Positions 47,956 through 59,334 of a stretch of DNA of 64,000 bases are shown here, in pieces. A program made the translations under genes and the position numbers. The first letter of the stretch is position 1. Every line of letters begins with the position of its first letter. Location: the NCBI GenBank assembly GCA_028551475.1, contig CM052355.1, positions 18,745,543 through 18,809,542 of the forward strand, given 5' to 3'. The notes beneath the pieces were generated by a model that did no database searches, had not been told where the DNA came from, and saw only the letters and a program-made list of their open reading frames with translations. Origin of the DNA: Casuarina equisetifolia. Taxonomy: Eukaryota > Streptophyta > Magnoliopsida > Fagales > Casuarinaceae.

Positions 47956-48783
47956 TTGAGTTTTTAAGTGTATGTCACAATTAATGTGGACATATATTTT
48001 TTTTCTCAAAAAATATTCTAAATATATATTTTATATTCTTAGAATATAATTTATATTTTAGGCTAATAATTTTGTCTGAAAATGAAGGCCGAAATTCCGA
48101 TGAAGCAATCCAGCCCATGCAGTCACTGACCCAGTTCGTGGAGATCTAGATCTAGATCCAAGCAAGGAACACTGGGCCCAGAATCTGTGACGTAGGCCAC
48201 AAAGGCTACACTGCATTGTTTTAATAGGCTTGTCTGCGAGATAGAAATCAACCGAAGGGAGATTGAAATTCGAATCCTTAAAGAAGCAAAATCGGGCAAA
48301 TCAACTGGAGAATCTTGAAGGAGCAAGGAAATCGCTCGAATCTCTGGATGCCTCATTGGGATCCTGAAATCAATGTCCGAAAAGGAGGGAATCGAAAGAA
48401 AGAAAATGGAAAGGGGCCGTTGGGGTGATAAGGCTCAGAGTTAAATAAATGAAGAAGAAAATGGGTAAGGGAAGGAGAAGAAAGCTCAAATCGTGGGATT
48501 CTACTATAAGAAGAAAGAAGAAATTATCAAGAAAGGAAAAAGGGGCAAATCGTCTTGAGAAAAACAAAAAAAAGTCAAACGAAAGGCTATGCAATGAGAA
48601 AAAAATAAATGGGGTTCCGGTAAGAGAGAAAATGAGAAGAACGCAAATTGATTTATGGCATTAGTCTATGCACGGTCGGGAATGGAGGCGCCAAGGGCTG
48701 CACGATGTATGTATGGAAAAATCAGAGCTGATTACGAGGAAATCGTCACCAATCAGTCCTCCACATGGAATCACGATGGAAAA
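47956..48783 (+). repeat. Repeated module, copy 2
   Basis: Longer partner of 44421-45066, in direct orientation 3.5 kb away. The extra internal block (about 48290-48470) continues smoothly with the shared part, so copy 1 probably suffered a deletion. This copy begins exactly where the Copia gag remnant ends. Confidence 0.7.
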
Positions 48784-49284
48784 GATCAAACTGATCATGG
48801 TTTTGGAATCTGTCTCCGACAACAAAGAAACAGCAACCAGAATTTATGAAAGGAGATGAAGGAGAAAAGATCACCGGATGGAAAATCCAGCGAACAAAAT
48901 TAAGAGAGTCAGCTTCATTAGAAAGCGGAGCTTCACTTTCACTGAGAACCTCTTATTGACTGTTGATTGAGACATATGATATTTGTGCTGCTGTTTTGAG
49001 CTAATTTACGTGCTGATATTGCTTGCATACTGAGAAGAAACAGTGTGTCGATATCAAGCTTTTATTGTGTCACTTTGCTATTATTATATTGTGGTGATTT
49101 GTGTTTGTAAGGATGGGATTTAGTCTCTTGGTCTAAGAAGGATTAAGAGAAGGATTCTCTGATCTTGCACTATATAATAGTGAAAGAGCTCAAACCAGTT
49201 CGGTAAGAGGACGGTGGACATAGACCATTGTTCCTAGGCCGAAACACCCTAAATTTGTTGTGCATGTCTTTCGTTCTCATATTC
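48784..49284 (+). mobile_element. LTR-like tail sequence
   Basis: The stretch GGTGGACATAGACC..CCTAGGCCGAAACACCCTAAATTTGTTGTG resembles the 3' end of a class of plant LTRs (accGAACCAC-tAAA-ttTgTG-Gtgt). No element could be delimited. Confidence 0.35.
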
Positions 49285-50494
49285 CTTTATTACTTATTTT
49301 TTTCGTTATTTACTTAATTCTATATCTATTTGTGTATTGCTGCAATTATATGTCCTGTTACATTAGTAAAACCCTTAGGAACAGGAATTAGAAAGAAAAG
49401 AAAAGAAAAAAAGAGAGTACAATTAACATGAAAGAATTGTTATTAAGAAACCTCTTCACCCATTGCTAAAATGATTACAATGTGATCACTCATTTTAGTG
49501 GTAGCTATTATTAATTGGTCCCTCTATTTTTTGTAGTATTTCTACTAACGAACTACTTAAGCTTGCTTGCTAGCAATTACATCTTCTTTTTTAAAAAGTA
49601 GAAATACTACAAAAAAATAACTTCAATTCTTTCCATTAAGATTGTTGTGAGTCCTTACTTCTCTTGCTTCCCATTTTTCTAGTAAGGATAATGTCAACAA
49701 TTCAATTGCAAGAAGTCTATCGAGAATCATACATAAGAAACTCAATTGTGAGGGCTTGAACAAGCCAACCCTATAAAATTGCATCAAATAAATAAATAAT
49801 TCATCTCTGTTGCAAATAAACATGCAAGTCTTACTTTCCAAGGTCTAACTAAAGTATTATGTATAAGAAACATGCAAGTCTTACTTTCCAAAGTCTTTCA
49901 TTCTTTTGTTAAAGAAATTTCTCCCTTCTACAAAAAGTTAAAAAATCATGATCTTTTCTTTTAATGGTCAAATATAAATTTCTCCATTTTTCTTTTTGAT
50001 GGTGGAAGGTACTATACATTATTGAACTTAATTTTCTAGGGAGAATATGAGCATAATTCAATTTAAAATCACTAGGATAGTTTTTTAAAATACTTTGCTC
50101 TATATACTTATCGTTAAGAGGGCATGGATGCTAAACTTTGAAAAATACTATGAAGCTATAAAATCTATTACCTATATAAGGCTAGAAGGCTCCAAATTTT
50201 TACCGAATCATCATCTTTTATATTCTAATTCATAAATTAATTTCGAAAAGTATAACTTTTTCTGAATAAATTTTTTTTCTATACGTACTAATAGAAATAT
50301 AATTACCCTATGGCCGTATAATCATTGTAAAACAAAGATTTATGAGCATTTTATTAGTCTCCATAGCATAGAACAAGAAACTTCCTTATTTGGTGAAGTA
50401 TAGAGGAAATCATGTACATTTATTCTAATGGATAATACATATATACTTTTCTTTTCATCACCTTCGTGTAATGACAAATTAAATAGAGAAATAC

Positions 50495-50799
50495 TTACAA
50501 TATTGATGCATTAGTATCTTTTGCAAAGACCAAAACATTGTTGATAAATTTGCTTAATTTACTTTTTCTGACAACGTGTTTCATACCTTTTGTTTTTGTT
50601 TTTTTTTTTGCATCTTGCTTCGTTTTTCTTGTATGAATCTTCATATGGTTGGAAATGGAAATAAAGGGAGAATTTATAGCTAAAAGTAAACAAGGAAAGG
50701 AAAGATTTGCTTGATCAACTTCTATAATGATCGACATAAATACTATTATTGTTAATACCACCATCTTCCGTATAAATTTCTACTAGCATTGGAAACCAT
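50495..50799 (-). pseudogene. Small hydrophobic-leader ORF, frameshifted copy
   Basis: The ATG at 50799-50797 (MVSNAS) corresponds to MVTNAS of the copy at 60625. A one-base loss about 20 bases in breaks the frame, and the remaining ORF restarts at MVVLTIIVF (50764) and ends at 50495. It keeps the hydrophobic leader and QANLSFPCLLLAINSP. Family unrecognised. It lies in block A, with its intact-looking partner in block B. Confidence 0.45.
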
Positions 50800-51751
50800 T
50801 TTTTTGTCCTCTCTTTCCAAATTTTATGTTGCACTAGAAGTAAGGTTCAATGTTTATTTGTACAAACTAAACCTCTTTCACCAGCAATTTGTTGAAGAAA
50901 TTTGCACTTTTAAAAATTGTTTTCTTTTCAAACATTTACTTAAGTTTAACCAATGACTTGTTTTACTTACAAGGGCCAATATTTGAAAACTTAGGAATGT
51001 TCATAGATCAAGTTAATTTTAGTAAAAGTCATGTCTTTTAACTTGGATAAAGAGTTATCACATACTCATTTAGTTATCCTTAATATAAGATTTATAAACA
51101 CTCATAATGGTACCTATATTGATTTGTGCAATTCAACTTAGTGATTAATTACACAAAATTTCATGATCCAATAGAATTATGTAAGAAGAATATTAGTTTT
51201 AATGTCTTGATATAAGTTAAGACATCTTAAAATGTAACTCAAATGGTAGAATTATGAAAGGCAAAATATATTTGTTAACCCTTTATGGAGTGTTATCCTT
51301 ATCCTTGTAGATGACCTTTCCACATTTTTACATTTTTAAATTTTTATTAGAAAAAGCCTATAAATGTTTCAAAGTTATATCACAACCTTTAAGCATAGTG
51401 TAAAGATATTTTATTATCTAAACCTTTTTTATGGGCAAATTTTTAAGAAATTTTCACTTTTTTAAAATAACTTTTCTTGTTAATCATTCAAAGCTTCACC
51501 AATGACATGCTATACTTACAAAAGCCAATACTTGAAGAGTTAGGGATGTTCATAGATCAAGCTAATTTTAGTTAAAGTCATGTTTTTTATTTGGATCAAA
51601 AGTTATCATATGTTATCTAAAGAAAACTAGAAGCTAGTTTGTAACTTTACAAACCCCCTCTAAAAAAAAAAAGAGGCTAATTTTTAGTTATAAACACAAG
51701 TAAATTTTGATAATCTTACATAAATAAAGAACTAGTAACACCAAAGATGTA

Positions 51752-51772
51752 AAGAGAGAGAGAGAGAGAGAG
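51752..51772. repeat. (AG)n microsatellite
   Basis: About ten AG units, beginning the part of block A that has no match in block B. Confidence 0.85.
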
Positions 51773-52810
51773 GGAGGCTTATAGTGAGGATAGGTTAACA
51801 TTGATAAATGATAAGACAAAAGCAAATATATGGTTAATGGTGATAAATGATAAGACAAAAGTGAAGATCTTAAACAATTAAAAGTTCCTTTTTGATGCAT
51901 ATATGGTGGAAGGCTTGAGCAAGCTAAAGTTAAGAAAGATATGGGATTTTTTTTTGTTGTTGGGTTTTCTATGTTTTTTAAGAAAAGTGTGTGTTTAGGT
52001 AGGGAAAAAGAGAAGAATAAAAATTAAAAAGGATAGAAGCCAAGAAGCAACTCCAAGATGTAAAGGTAGTACCACCAGTTAAGGAGATGCTCTACCACCA
52101 ATTTTTGGCAAAAACTGGATAAAGGAAGCCAAAGTTGAAAACAATTGGGGGAATTCTATTCTCTGCGAAAATAAGTATGCTTACAACTGAAACAATGCTC
52201 CCTTTGAATATGAAGTTAAACCTAACCTTAAAGGGATCATGACAAATCATGAATCCCTAAAATTAAGGAAAATCTAGAAAAATTATGGATCCTAGTAATT
52301 GTGAAAGTCCAAATAATTTAAGAATCTAGACACTTAAGGAAAACAACATGAAAAGAGATTATATCAGACAATAAACAAACTCTAGGAAATTAAGGACTCA
52401 ATGACTATTTTGGAAACCTTTAACATTAATTACGAAACCCTAAGACACTTTAGAGATTCTAGAGAATATTCTAGAGATGTCTTGAGATGCTCTTCAACTT
52501 TGCCTTTCTTGGACCCATTAGATCATGTTGTGGCTCAAACATGTATTTGCTAAGTCATTTAACATATAGGCTGGGTTATTAGCTTGGGCTAGCATAGTTG
52601 CTCCTATATCATTTTTTAAGAGTCCAAAGATTACTAGATTGATTGAAAAGATTCAAGTTTTAATTTGAGATCCACATGCCCAAATTTAAGAATTAGTAAT
52701 GTATTCGATTATATTTGTCAAAAAATAAAAATAACAAATAAATTTCTTAGTTAATATAAAAATGGAGTTTAAGTCTTCTTCCTTACAAATTATGTTAAGA
52801 ATTGATTTGA

Positions 52811-55800
52811 TTTGAAAAATCTAAAACAACTTTCATTATGAGATACAAATCAATACATGAGTATTAAAACACCTTAGAGTTAGCAATGGCATTTATAGAG
52901 AAAGGTCATAATGGGACATCAAAATAAGCCTCCACATGTATGGGTTATCCTATTATATTACAACATCACCTTTCAACATCTCTTTTCAAATTTGTGGATG
53001 ATACAAATCATAGACACCCAACTTGTTTGGAAGAAAGTGTTGTTATTGTATTCTCAGTACTTTTGTCAACAAATTAGCTGGCTAGTCTTAAGTGTAGGTA
53101 TGAGTTGTGCTAATCATAGGGGCAATAATATTTTCTCTTGTAAAATGGCGACAAATCTCTATGTATTTGATCTTCTCATGTAATATAGGATTGATGATGA
53201 TCTTCATTGTTGTTTCATTTAAGTATAGATTTACAAGACATAGTAGTAATACCTGTAGGCCCTTAAAAAGTCCCATAAGCTATATGATTTCACACGTGGT
53301 TAATGCCATAGCGTGGTACACTAATTCAATTAAAGATTAAGAGATAGTAGTTTGTTATCTTACTCTTCCAAGAGATTGGGGAGTCCTTCAACATGATACA
53401 AAAAACTAGTGGTGGAATCACAGTATGTGCTAAGTACAAATTTGTTGTCTAATTTCATTAATAACCCTTTATCCGAAGATCTCTTAATATATTTGATGAA
53501 TTAAAGGACTACTTCAAAATGAGACCCCTTGGAGGCATACATAAATTTACTCAACAATTTAACTACAAATCATATATCAAGTCTAGTTACCATGAGATAA
53601 ATTAACCTTCCAACTAATCGTTAATATTTTTGATGTCCTTAAGTGAAGAATCTCTTTCCTTATGTAGGAACTCATCATATTTAGTGTTAGTTTATTTAAT
53701 ATTCTATTTCATGGGAGTATCCACTACCTTGCATCTAGATAGACTAAGAGCATATTTGTGTTGATTCATAATAATTTTAATCTTAAAGTATGTCCTCTCA
53801 ACTCCTAAAAAATATTTCACCAGTCCTATATCTTTCAAGTGAAATGTGAAACATAGATATCTCTTTAGATTCTTGATTTTATCCGTATCACCCTTAGTTA
53901 TGATTATATTATTAACATATATGAAAATAATAAGAAGGCCTTTACATGTTGAATTAAAAAAAGGTTTTTTTTTTGCATATATGAATTTAACCAAAGTATG
54001 CAAATTGAAAAAAATCATGTTATGAGTGATGAAAGCTAGTTCAAAGGAAAACTTTTATGAATTTTTAGTACCATTGTTTGGAAGCTTGTTTAAGCTCATA
54101 TAATGATTTTTTCAATTTGCATACTTTGATTCCTTTTTTGCTAAAAGCTTTCTAGAAAGCACATATATATCTTTGTATCTAGGTCACCTTGTAAGAAAGC
54201 ATTGTAAACATTAATTTAATGCATATTCTAGTCATGGATGACTACTAAAGTGGTGAGGATCCAAACTATGACAAGTTTTCCTATTGAGGCAAAGGTGTCT
54301 TCATAATCACTCCTTAATGCTAACTATATCCTTTTGTTACCAAACATGACTTAAATTAATCAATGGTTCCATCAACTTTGTACTTGAATTTATGAACCCA
54401 TTTACTACTTATTGGCTTTTTGACCTGTATGCAAAGAAACCAATTTATATATTGTTTGATTTTAATGCTTTATTCTCCTTAGTCATAACATCCCTCCAAC
54501 TAGGATAAAAAAAACAATCTCGATATATGTGGTAGGCTTAATAATAGCAGAAATGGAATAAATGAAATTGTTATGAATGCTAAAAAGTCTATGATGTGAT
54601 ATGACATTACATATGAGATGAGTTGTAGATGGTGATGTAGTTTGGTTGCAAGGACACCTTAAGATAAGGAGTGGATTCCCAAATTGGTCCAATTTAGGAA
54701 ACAATGGAGACTAATCAGGGTCTTACAAGCGAGTATTAGAGAATGATGGAAGCATAATAACTGAATATGTAGGTGACTTAAGAACTAGAGAATTTATGGG
54801 AGATTACCTAGGAGTTTGGTAAAAAAAAAAGACTTAAATTCATGAAGAACAATATCACGACTCACAAAATTTTTTCAATTTTAATATCAAGTGATGACAT
54901 CCTTTTCTATCAAAATGGTATCCCATGAATATAGAAAAAATTGACCTATGTCTAAACTTGTCTTATGGTCAAGTTAGTTGTATAACATAAACACCTAAAG
55001 ACACAGAGATGATTAAGTATGAGTGATTTCTCGAAAAGTTAGTCATAGGATACCTAATCCTTAAGAACAAAGCTAGATATATGGTTGATTAAATAAGTCA
55101 CTATGAACTCCAAAACTAAATGGGACAATGAGATTGAAAATGAAGTGCTCTAGTGACATTAAGATGTTAATATTTCCTTTTGACCATCCCATTTTATTGG
55201 AAAGTATAAGAACAAGAACTCTTATGAAAAACATAAGAGTTAGAGAATGATACATAAAAGGAATTAAAAAAATCTTGCTTATTGTTAGTACACACATGCT
55301 TAATCAAGGCCTCTAAATTAGGAAGATACCATAGAAAAAGAAAGATTGCATATGATTTAGTGTTTCAATATTGTATTTTATTAAAAAGGTTTGGTAACAC
55401 ATATATAGTAATTTATTATAGTAAGGCAAAAATGTGCATCAATGTGAGATGGAGTCTTATAAGACTCTTATATATTAATATGAACCAAGACAAACGTAAT
55501 GGTGGTAGTAGTGGTCTTATTTGGAAAAAGTGATCATATGTGCTTGGTAAATGGACAAATCAAACATGTTCTAACATTATGCATATAAGAATTAGGAATA
55601 TCAAGGACATGATGGTTGTCTAAGTTGTTAATGTAAAATATTACAAATAGCAGATAAAGAAAAAGTATTAAAAATATTGTTCATTTTTTAGGGTACAAAA
55701 GAATCTACTATAAGATAAGACACTATTATATTACATGTCATCATTAAAATTAGACGGAAGGTAATAAAAACCATGTTTCACTCTATCAATCCTCGTCACT

Positions 55801-56700
55801 ATCCTAATCTATAAATCCTAAAACAAACAAAAATTGGAAAGTAATGTAGTGGCACAATTATTATCATGAGTGTATTTTGTGGTAGATAATAAATTGGTTG
55901 TAAAAGTTAGAGTATAAAACACATCATAAAAGAAATACTTCTCGTGTAAGACAATAGAGCCAATATGGGTAATGGGAATATGTTTGCCATTTGGTAGTTT
56001 AACATTGCTAGTTTCATTAATGCATAACTGAGAAGAAATTAAGCATTTAAAATCACTCGTATTATTGTTACTTACCCATCAGTCTACAAGCTAATGAGAA
56101 AAACATTTACGCTTAGGAAAAATACATGCTACATGAGCAATGGTGCATGAAGAGTTGATAATGGATTTGGTGCTTGATGAATGTGTAGTAAATTGTTTTT
56201 GCTTCTTAAGAAAGGCCATAATTTCCTTGTGATCCTTCTTAGCAAATACTATTTCATCATTATAGTCATCATTATCCATAACATGGTGAGAAAATTGTCA
56301 CTTGATTGATTTCCCTTTTCCTTTCTTTAGAAGAGGTCTATGTAACTTAAAACATTTTGACTTGGAATGCTCTAAAAGTCTATATGACTACACTTATAAA
56401 GCTGATAACACTTACTAATGATTTTCCTTTTTTTTTTTTTAATTATTTTTTATTTTTTTTTTTATTTTTAGAATGCTTACAATCCTTTAAAAATGCTTGT
56501 TGAGTAACTAAGCCCATATAGGCTTAAGGAATGTAGGTTGGAGTAATGATTAGGGGCAAGTTGACCATTAAGTGAGCCCATTTGACCAATTATGGTTTGC
56601 TAGGACATATTGGCTAGTGGGCCAATTTAAGAGAAGGCTCGCAAGTCAAATGGGAAAAAATAAAATCTATTTGGAACCCACTTAACAGGGCCCTATCTAG
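52811..56700 (-). pseudogene. Decayed Copia polyprotein on the minus strand
   Basis: Reading from high to low coordinates, remnants occur in normal Copia order. A zinc-knuckle-like CYQLYKCSH lies near 56400, and a protease/pre-integrase stretch with KLPNGKHIPITHIGSI lies at about 56000-55890. A late integrase block (VFGCLCY, SRDIVLHEF) lies near 55000-54850. RT follows with the catalytic YVNNIIITKGD (YVDD-type, both Asp changed) and HLKDIGLVKYFLGVE at 54018-53704. RNase H has SPISWKSK near 53370, ending LGVYDLYHP near 52990. Stops and shifts interrupt every part. A 3' LTR probably starts near 52970 in the minus direction. Opposite orientation to the other Copia remnants shows an independent insertion between blocks A and B. 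Confidence 0.8.
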
Positions 56701-57504
56701 GGATGGCCCACATGACAAGCCCAACACTAGGGATGCCCAACCCATCAGTTCTTAGTGTGAGCTACAAGAAATGAGAATGACTAAAAGACTAGTAGAATTC
56801 AGCCAACCATCAATTTTGACACATTGGTGAGTGCCCTTTTCATTGTGAATCATGGGTATGGCCTTTGATAAAGACAGAATTAGGTGAGTGTGCTAGATCT
56901 AGGAACAAATGGAAGCATAAACCTTATCGAGCCCATTCAAAAATTGGATGAGCTTGTTGTTATCTTGGAATCGTTGGAAAGCATTGAGGATGCTTTAGTA
57001 AGAGGATAGCCATATAAGAGTCATATTGGCTCCACAATCACTCAAGTCCATACATATAGTGGTCAATTATGTCTCCATTTTTAGATGTATTGGCCAAATC
57101 TCACTACATGGTGGAGAGCTCTTTGATGCCCACATGCTAGAATTTGTGGTAGAAATAGAGCCACATGACCCTAACATTAGTCACATAGGTGAAGGTGTGG
57201 TAGATCTTGAGAGCAAAAACCATGAGAAGTCATGACAACAAGACCCTATTACATCATTTCTAGAGGAGATTCTGCCACCAATTGAGCCATAAAGGGGTTG
57301 ATGATGTTATGCTTGCTCTTCCTCTCAAAGCCATTTCCATGTTATGTCTCCACCTAGCAAAGTTCTCCATTTTGGTAATCTATTTTGACATAATCAGGAT
57401 GCTAGTCTATTTGCTAAATATAGTTAGAGGGGGCACCCAAGTTGAACCATGGAGGGTTCATCTTGGTTCCTAAAGTGGCCCTAAGAGCGATGGCAGGTAC
57501 TACT
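56701..57504. other. Unassigned repeat-like DNA
   Basis: Sequence with short ORFs (for example 57026-57235) and no recognised domain. It may be the gag/LTR side of the minus-strand Copia remnant. Confidence 0.35.
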
Positions 57505-57720
57505 TCTTATTGTTATTTGATTAATTCTATATCTATTTGTATATTGCAACAATTATATATCCCATTACATTAGTAAAACCCTTAGGAACAAGAATTATGA
57601 AAAAATTGGTACAATTAACATGAAAGAATTGTTATTAAGAAATCTTTTCACCCATTGCTAAAATGATTACAATGTGAACACTCATTTCAATGGTAGTTAT
57701 TTTTAATTGGCCTCTCTACA
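57505..57720 (+). repeat. Segmental duplication block B, first part
   Basis: Matches 49285-49525 closely (ATTCTATATCTATTTGT, TACATTAGTAAAACCCTTAG, ACCCATTGCTAAAATGATT) and then breaks off where Copia-derived sequence begins. Confidence 0.75.
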
Positions 57721-57954
57721 AAATACATGTTTAAAAAGCCTTTTTACATAATAATTTGTTGAAAGAGGTATATATGATTCCATTAGGATTACTTAATAAA
57801 GGAAAAAAAAATTAGTTTGTAGATTATGTAAATTACTTTACATGCATAAGTACTTGTATTGTCAATAGTATGCAAAGTGCATAGAAGACCTTACACAAGT
57901 AGGGTTCAAGCAATGATATCAAGATTGTGAATTCTTTATTAAGAGAGAGAAGGA

Positions 57955-59111
57955 GCAACTTTAGTGATTTTACTTATCTACACGGATGATTTTCTTATCA
58001 TAGTTAACAATACCATAGCTATTTCTTAGTTGAAAAATGATTTGACTGCTTTTCACAAGAATGACTGGGGGAATCAAAATATCTCTTGGATGTTGAAATA
58101 GCTTGTTCCTAGGATGGGATTTACGTGAATAAGCATAAATATTTTTGAAATTGATTTTAGTTGCTGGCTTGTTAGTAGCTAAACTTGCTTTCACTTTCTA
58201 TGGAACAAAATTTAAAATTAAATTTGGTATTATATGATGCTAACAATAATGGAATCATAGTATAATCCACTTTTGGATAACCCCACTTCATATTGGCAAT
58301 TGATGGTCATTAGGCTAAATATCACATATTCAGTGCAATAATTGAGTCAATTGGCCTATGCCTTAAAAAGCTCACACATGGATGTTCCCCTTAAGTGTTT
58401 AGATACATTAGAAAAGATTCAAACCTTTGGTCATTATTTCCTTTGTCCTCCTAGCTAGAATTAATGGCTTGTTATGATGCAAGTTATGGATGTTATCCCT
58501 ACTTCATATTAGTGATTAATGGTCATTAGGCTAAATATCACATATTTGGTGCAATAATTGATTCAATTGGTCTATGTCCTAAAAAGCTTGCACATGGAGG
58601 TTGCCTTTAAGTGTTAAGATACATTAGAAAAGCTTGAAACCCTTGGTTATTATTTCCTTCATCCTCCTGGCTAGAATTAGTGTCTTGTTATGATGCAAGT
58701 TATAGATATTATCCCATGTCTTAAAGATCAATTCTTGGATTTTGTATAAAGTTTGGAAAGTCGCTAATATAATGGAGAATAAATAAATAGTCTTCCATGT
58801 TCAGACATGCATTGGATTAAAAAAAAAATAGAACCACGATATGCTTTGCAAGATATTTTAAAGATTTAGGAATTCATTTATCATTGCCAATGTCACTTTA
58901 CTGCAATAGTGATATAGTGAGATATATAGTTGCCAATCTTGTGTGCATGAGAAAAATTAAACACAAAAATTGATTATCATTTCATTCATAAAAAATTATT
59001 AGTGCGTTTAATGGCTACATGTCACATTTACACTTTAGAATAATTGGCAAACATACTCACCAAGGTTTTAGGGAGTAGTCAACATTTTCATTTAATGTTA
59101 GAAGCTAAAAT
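57955..59111 (+). pseudogene. Copia RT/RNase H 3' remnant
   Basis: VILLIYTDDFLIIVNNT at about 57966-58016 is a YVDD-type RT motif (here YTDD). RNase-H-type remnants (RYIRK, ACYDASYGCYP) follow. The in-frame ending LANILTKVLGSSQHFHLML at about 59047-59103 is the typical Copia RNase H terminus. The RNase H part is duplicated in tandem. The polyprotein remnant ends directly at an LTR-like sequence. Confidence 0.75.
58285..58715 (+). repeat. Tandem duplication, about 216 bp per unit, inside the Copia remnant
   Basis: ACTTCATATT and the following GATGGTCATTAGGCTAAATATCACATATT-type sequence start at 58285 and again at 58501. Both units end in GTTATGATGCAAGTTAT. The units differ at a few percent of positions, so this duplication arose after insertion. 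Confidence 0.85.
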
Positions 59112-59333
59112 TGTTAAGGTTTACCTCTTATTATTTGTTAGGGTTGTTTGTATATGTGGAGCCCACCTTCATTTTGTCATGTTGTAGTTGTGAGAGCCAA
59201 AATGAGATGACTTATATTCTTTGAGAAATGATGAAAACAACCTTCACCACCTTTACCCTTCTTCCAAAAACTTGCATTGTTTTGTTTGTATTATAGTTCA
59301 TTATAATTTTGTTTCAAAGAACATACTCACCGT
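59112..59333 (+). repeat. 3' LTR remnant
   Basis: Begins TGTTAAGGTTTACC directly after the Copia RNase H terminus and resembles 47142-47407. Its right end abuts the second part of block B at about 59335. Confidence 0.6.
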
Positions 59334-59334
59334 T

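Larger units (their letters stand above)
49285..52810 (+). repeat. Segmental duplication block A
   Basis: This block matches 57505-57720 and 59335-61935 in the same order. Shared strings include ATTCTATATCTATTTGT, CATTAGTAAAACCCTTAGGA, ACCCATTGCTAAAATGATT, ATTCAATTGCAAGAAG and ACAAAGATTTATGAGCAT. Block A is continuous where block B is split by a Copia piece. Block A carries an extra stretch (about 51750-52620) absent from B. Inside the block a 200-bp segment occurs twice (about 50870-51070 and 51420-51620). A broken small-ORF gene lies at 50799-50495. Confidence 0.75.

Noticed and set aside
57026-57235. 69-codon ORF (MAPQSLKSIHIVV...)
   Set aside because: Isolated ORF in repeat-derived DNA with no recognisable similarity.
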